This document shows, piece by piece, positions 5,058 through 8,378 of a stretch of 8,378 nucleotides of DNA. This DNA is from an uncultured Saprospiraceae bacterium. Its GTDB lineage: Bacteria; Bacteroidota; Bacteroidia; Chitinophagales; Saprospiraceae. The stretch spans positions 1 through 8,378 of the forward strand of contig CALMIT010000796.1 of assembly GCA_937864255.1 (NCBI GenBank), written 5' to 3'. The position numbers and the translations under genes were made by a program. Below the pieces are notes generated by a model. It worked only from the letters and a program-made list of their open reading frames with translations, made no database searches and was not told where the DNA came from. Within the stretch, counting starts at the first letter, position 1, and the number at the start of each line of letters is the position of its first letter.

Positions 5058-7031
5058 ATGAGAAAAAGTCTTTCATTTTTGTGGCTTATGTTCTTTTTGG
5101 CAGGCTGCGTGCCTTACCAGGAAGAAGTGATAAAGGATGTCAACCTCGATTTCAAAGATCCCGTTTTACAAAAAATAAAAACCCTGCAGGACGGGCAGCG
5201 GCTCGACAGCCTCTTCCTCTTTTTTAAAGATAAAAATCCTGCGTACCGCTATGCGGCGGCCATTGCTTTTGGCTCCATTCGCGACAGTATCGCACTCGAC
5301 AGTCTGTCAAAATTGCTCAAAGACCCGATTGAAAAAGTGCGCACCGGCGCTGCCTTCGCCATCGGGCAAATTGGCAGCGCGAGGGGCGAAATTCTGCTGC
5401 TCCAAGCCTTTGAGCAGGGCGATACCGCCGGATATTTCAAACATTCCAACGCCGCCGTTCTGGAAGCTGTGGGCAAGTGCGGCACTGAAAAAAACTTGCA
5501 GGCGCTCGCCACCATTTCCACTTACCGGGTCAGAGATACCGCCCTGCTCGAAGGACAAGCCTGGGGCATTTACCGCTATGCTTTGCGCAATATCGTTCAT
5601 ATCGACGGCACGAAAAAAATGGTGGAAATGGCAAGCGATCTCAGATTTCCTGCTTCTGCCAGGATGATAGCTGCCAATTATTTGTCGCGCACAAAAAACA
5701 TAGACCTGTCAGAATATGCACAAAGTCTTGTGAGCGCTTTTACCAAAGAAACCGACCCGCGCATCAGGATGGCGCTCGCCGTTGCTTTGGGCAAAACCAA
5801 ATCTGATGCAGCGCGCGACGCATTGGTCGGGTTACTGGCTTCCGAGCAGGATTATCGTGTAAAATGCAATATGTTGCGTGCACTCGCCAATTTTGATTAC
5901 GCCACCGTGAAAGATGTGGTATGGACTGCTGTGCGCGATAAAAATATTCACGTGGCTTCTACTGCCGCCGCCTTTTTTATAGAAAAAGGAACGGAAGCGG
6001 AGGCGCGTCTTTACTTTCAGGTAGCGCGCGATACATTGCCCTGGCAGGTGCAAATGCCGCTATTTGCAGCGGCGCACCGCTATTTGCCGGCATATTTTGA
6101 AGACGCCAAAGGTTTTTTAAACTATGAAATCCGCCGCCGTTTCGAGGCTTCGCGCAACGCTTATGAGAAAGCCGCCGCGCTCCAGGCGCTGAGCGAGTAT
6201 GGCTGGAATTTCAGGTATGTTATCGAAAAGGCGATGGTGGCAGATGCGCCCGCCGTCAGGATAGCCGGCGTACAAGCTGTGGCAAAAATGTGCGATTCGG
6301 AAGGCTTTGACAGTTTCTTCGGATTGGGCGCGCGGCAGGTTCGCCGCGAAATTGCTTATTTTCTTCAGGATGCTGTAAATACGGGCGATCCGGGGCTGAT
6401 AGCGGAGGCGGCTATTTTGCTCCGCAATAAAAAAATGGATTTTAAATCGGTGATGGACAGCCTGACTTTTCTGGACAGGGCGCTCGCCGGGCTTAAACTA
6501 CCCGGTCAAATCGAAACGTATAACGAACTCAAAAAAACGATTGACATTTTAAACGGCAGACCCGAATCTGCGCCGAAAAAGCCGGATTTCAACCACCCGA
6601 TTGACTGGAAGCTCATCAACGAAATGACGGAGACCACCCGCGCGCGGATAGAAACAAAAAAAGGAACCATCGTTTTGCAATTGTTTCCGATGGAAGCGCC
6701 CGGCTCGGTAGCCAATTTTATCAAACTCAGCAAGGACGGCTTTTTTGACGGGAAGAATTTTCACCGCGTCGTACCCAATTTTGTCATACAGGGCGGCTGT
6801 CCGAGAGGCGATGGATACGGCGGGGTGGGCTACACCCCCCGCTCCCGACTTACGCCGCTGCATTACGACAATGAGGGCGATGTAGGCATGGCTTCTTCGG
6901 GCAATCATACGGAGGGTACGCAGTTTTTTATCACGCATTCGCCGACGCCGCATCTTGACGGAATTACACCATTTTTGCAAAAGTGGAAAAAGGAATGGAC
7001 GTGGTACACAGCATACAAGCCGGCGACGTGA
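5058..7031 (+). CDS. HEAT-repeat lipoprotein with C-terminal cyclophilin-type peptidyl-prolyl isomerase domain; 3' end frameshifted
   Basis: The start at 5058 is chosen because it gives a lipoprotein signal, MRKSLSFLWLMFFLAGC, with lipobox LAGC and Cys17. A GTG at 4962 would add 32 unlikely residues in front. Residues about 45-440 are alpha-helical HEAT-like repeats (for example RYAAAIAFGSI, VRTGAAFAIGQIG, RIRMALAVALGKT, VRIAGVQAVAKM), normally a protein-binding solenoid. Residues from about 526 are a cyclophilin: GTIVLQLFPMEAPGSVANF, then FHRVVPNFVIQGG with catalytic R570, F575 and Q578, and GTQFFITHSPTPHLDG with Q622, F624 and H632. Cyclophilins isomerise Xaa-Pro bonds and assist folding. 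Lipid anchoring would place this one in the envelope, facing the periplasm or surface. After G635 the written frame runs off into a non-homologous tail (ITPFLQKWKK and onward, to the stop at 7031). Restoring one base near 6961 recovers the family end NYTIFAKVEKGMDVVHSIQ through to a stop at 7066, for 669 residues in all. The natural client is unknown. Confidence 0.88.
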   Translation: MRKSLSFLWLMFFLAGCVPYQEEVIKDVNLDFKDPVLQKIKTLQDGQRLDSLFLFFKDKNPAYRYAAAIAFGSIRDSIALDSLSKLLKDPIEKVRTGAAFAIGQIGSARGEILLLQAFEQGDTAGYFKHSNAAVLEAVGKCGTEKNLQALATISTYRVRDTALLEGQAWGIYRYALRNIVHIDGTKKMVEMASDLRFPASARMIAANYLSRTKNIDLSEYAQSLVSAFTKETDPRIRMALAVALGKTKSDAARDALVGLLASEQDYRVKCNMLRALANFDYATVKDVVWTAVRDKNIHVASTAAAFFIEKGTEAEARLYFQVARDTLPWQVQMPLFAAAHRYLPAYFEDAKGFLNYEIRRRFEASRNAYEKAAALQALSEYGWNFRYVIEKAMVADAPAVRIAGVQAVAKMCDSEGFDSFFGLGARQVRREIAYFLQDAVNTGDPGLIAEAAILLRNKKMDFKSVMDSLTFLDRALAGLKLPGQIETYNELKKTIDILNGRPESAPKKPDFNHPIDWKLINEMTETTRARIETKKGTIVLQLFPMEAPGSVANFIKLSKDGFFDGKNFHRVVPNFVIQGGCPRGDGYGGVGYTPRSRLTPLHYDNEGDVGMASSGNHTEGTQFFITHSPTPHLDGITPFLQKWKKEWTWYTAYKPAT

Positions 7032-7066
7032 TAGAAAAAGTAGAAATAGATAATGCTGAGAAATAA
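6959..7066 (+). other. One-base frameshift and true C-terminal end of the cyclophilin domain
   Basis: The sequence GACGGAATTACACC should read GAC GGn AAT TAC ACC to keep the conserved cyclophilin block LDGxYTIFxKV. One base is missing next to the GG at 6960-6961, perhaps a GGG run shortened to GG. From AAT at 6962 the other frame gives 34 codons ending VIEKVEIDNAEK and the stop TAA at 7064-7066. That matches the usual family ending (GMDVVxxIxxGDVIxKVEI). The displaced frame instead stops at 7029-7031. Confidence 0.85.
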
Positions 7067-7121
7067 GCGTCCGGACACTTTCGACAGTAAACTTTGAAAT
7101 ATCAAAAACTTATAAATTTTT

Positions 7122-8228
7122 ATGAAAAATACACCCCTTACGGAAAAACACATTTCGCTCGGAGCAAAAATGGCGGAGTTTGCAGGCTACAATATGCCTA
7201 TCTCTTACAGCGGCATCCGCGAAGAACACCAGGCAGTGCGCAATGGCGTCGGCGTTTTTGACGTATCGCACATGGGCGAATTTATTGTAAAAGGGCGGCA
7301 GGCGCTGGATTTGATTCAAAAAGTAACCACCAACGATGTGTCCAAACTTGAAATCGGAGACGCTCAATACTCCTGCCTTCCCAACGGCAACGGCGGCATC
7401 GTGGATGACTTGCTGGTGTATCGCCTGCCCGAAGATAATTGCGCCGAAGGCGAGCGCGCTTATATGCTGGTAGTCAATGCTTCCAACATCGAAAAAGACT
7501 GGAACTGGATAAGCAAGCACAATACTTTCGAGGCAAAACTCAGTAATATTTCCGATCGTTCGGGGCTTTTGGCGGTGCAGGGTCCGATGGCAAAAAAAGG
7601 CATGCAGCCGCTCACCGACGTGGATTTGGAAAGCATTCCTTATTACAATTTCAAAAAAGGAAAATTCGCCGGAATTGACAATGTCGTCATTTCTGCCACC
7701 GGCTACACGGGTTCGGGCGGTTTTGAATTATATGTTGACAATGAACACCTTTTACAACTTTGGGACGCGGTCATGGATGCGGGGAAAGCATACGGTATTA
7801 TTCCCTGCGGTTTGGGTGCACGCGATACCTTGCGTTTGGAAATGGGATATTGCCTTTACGGCAATGATATAGACGATACTACCTCTCCGCTCGAAGCCGG
7901 GCTGGGCTGGATTACCAAATTGAAAAAAGGCGATTTTATAGATCGCGATCGCATGGTCGCTTTAAAAGAACAGGGGCTTTCGCGAAAACTCGTGGGTTTT
8001 GAAGTGATGGATCGCCGCGTACCCCGCCACGGCTACCCGATAGAAGATATGAATGGAAACGAGGTAGGCGTCGTGACCTCAGGCACGCAGTCGCCTTCGC
8101 TTGACAAGCCCATTGGCATGGGCTACGTACCTGCGGCGCTTGCTGTCGAAGGTTCGGAAATACAGGTGGTAGCCGGCGGAAAACGCCTCGCCGCCAAAGT
8201 AGTCAAACTGCCTTTCGTACAAATTTGA
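7122..8228 (+). CDS. gcvT: Aminomethyltransferase, T-protein of the glycine cleavage system
   Basis: A complete 368-residue protein of normal length for GcvT. It transfers the methylene group from the aminomethyl-lipoyl arm of H-protein to tetrahydrofolate, releasing ammonia and forming 5,10-methylene-THF; it is cytosolic. Visible family motifs are MPISYSGIREEHQAVRNGVG (25-44), FDVSHMGEF (46-54), GGIVDDLLVYR (91-101) with the catalytic D96, LLAVQGPMA, GYTGSGGFELYV, GLGARDTLRLEMGYCLYGND and VVTSGTQSPSLDKPIGMGYV near the end. The ATG at 7122 gives the standard N terminus (TPLTEKHISLGAKMAEFAGY). It begins 56 bases after the restored end of the lipoprotein gene and could share its transcript. A near-consensus -7 element (TAAACTTTG, one base too long) at 7088-7096 might give it its own promoter. 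No other gcv genes (P, H) are visible. Confidence 0.97.
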   Translation: MKNTPLTEKHISLGAKMAEFAGYNMPISYSGIREEHQAVRNGVGVFDVSHMGEFIVKGRQALDLIQKVTTNDVSKLEIGDAQYSCLPNGNGGIVDDLLVYRLPEDNCAEGERAYMLVVNASNIEKDWNWISKHNTFEAKLSNISDRSGLLAVQGPMAKKGMQPLTDVDLESIPYYNFKKGKFAGIDNVVISATGYTGSGGFELYVDNEHLLQLWDAVMDAGKAYGIIPCGLGARDTLRLEMGYCLYGNDIDDTTSPLEAGLGWITKLKKGDFIDRDRMVALKEQGLSRKLVGFEVMDRRVPRHGYPIEDMNGNEVGVVTSGTQSPSLDKPIGMGYVPAALAVEGSEIQVVAGGKRLAAKVVKLPFVQI

Positions 8229-8238
8229 TCTTAAAACT

Positions 8239-8259
8239 GCTCGTTTTTAGTTCACGAGC
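8239..8259. repeat. Short hairpin between gcvT and the next gene
   Basis: GCTCGT (8239-8244) and ACGAGC (8254-8259) form a perfect 6-bp stem with a 9-base loop in the 42-base gap after gcvT. There is no T run behind the right arm, so it is a poor terminator on the plus strand. It may be only a weak attenuator or chance. Confidence 0.3.
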
Positions 8260-8270
8260 GCGGTATTGAA

Positions 8271-8378
8271 ATGGATTCCATCACGCAGATAGTACTCGGA
8301 GCAGCCATGGGCGAAGCCGCCCTCGGCAAAAAAGTAGGCAACCGCGCCATGCTCTGGGGAGCCGTGGGCGGCACCATC
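8271..8378 (+). CDS. YdjM-type membrane-bound metal-dependent hydrolase family (PF04307), N-terminal end only
   Basis: Thirty-six codons run from the ATG at 8271 to the window edge without a stop. The translation starts MDSITQIVLGAAMGEAALGK, then KVGNRAMLWGAVGGTI. This matches the strongly conserved start of the PF04307 family (MDxxTQxxLGAAxGEAxLGKKVGNKAxxWGAxxGTxPDLD). Members are multi-pass inner-membrane proteins with conserved His/Asp residues, annotated as metal-dependent hydrolases; the real substrate is generally unknown. It lies 42 bases downstream of gcvT on the same strand and may be co-transcribed. The catalytic part lies outside the window. Confidence 0.85.
   Translation, partial: MDSITQIVLGAAMGEAALGKKVGNRAMLWGAVGGTI

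Overview
The window looks like a piece of a Bacteroidota chromosome, probably from the Saprospiria/Chitinophagia side, but that finer placement is only an impression from protein style. Supporting signs are a secreted protein with a type IX secretion (T9SS) C-terminal sorting domain, a promoter of the Bacteroidota form TTTG-N20-TAnnTTTG before the tRNA, the lack of Shine-Dalgarno sequences at most starts, and a two-part envelope protein of a type I associate with this phylum. Most of the content is housekeeping or ordinary envelope genes. I do not see a mobile element, CRISPR array, defence island or toxin-antitoxin pair.

Layout. On the minus strand, 1-574 is the N-terminal end of DNA polymerase I (polA), followed by a 356-base non-coding gap. 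On the plus strand, 931-2838 encodes a secreted animal-type (cyclooxygenase/myeloperoxidase superfamily) heme peroxidase with a T9SS tail. It meets, with no base between the two stop codons, a minus-strand HAD phosphatase (2839-3468). A CAT-anticodon tRNA (3562-3635), probably the lysidine-dependent tRNA-Ile2, has its own promoter and a strong hairpin terminator. Next, on the minus strand, is an uncharacterised envelope gene split in two by a frameshift (3706-4885). It is divergent from a plus-strand lipoprotein with HEAT-like repeats and a C-terminal cyclophilin domain (5058 onward), whose last ~34 codons are also displaced by a frameshift. Then come a complete gcvT (7122-8228) and the first 36 codons of a YdjM-type membrane metal-dependent hydrolase (8271 to the edge).

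The genes do not form an obvious pathway. gcvT belongs to the glycine cleavage system, but no other gcv gene is present. The HEAT-cyclophilin lipoprotein, the split envelope gene and the T9SS peroxidase all act outside the cytoplasm.

The most notable observation is in the peroxidase. The family scaffold is well preserved (distal Gln/His, Ca-binding loop, catalytic Arg), but the invariant proximal heme-ligand histidine is replaced by valine and the surrounding motif is altered, so it may be a pseudo-peroxidase. Two independent frameshifts within about 2.6 kb, each repaired by restoring one or two bases, suggest either base-calling errors in the assembly or recent gene decay.
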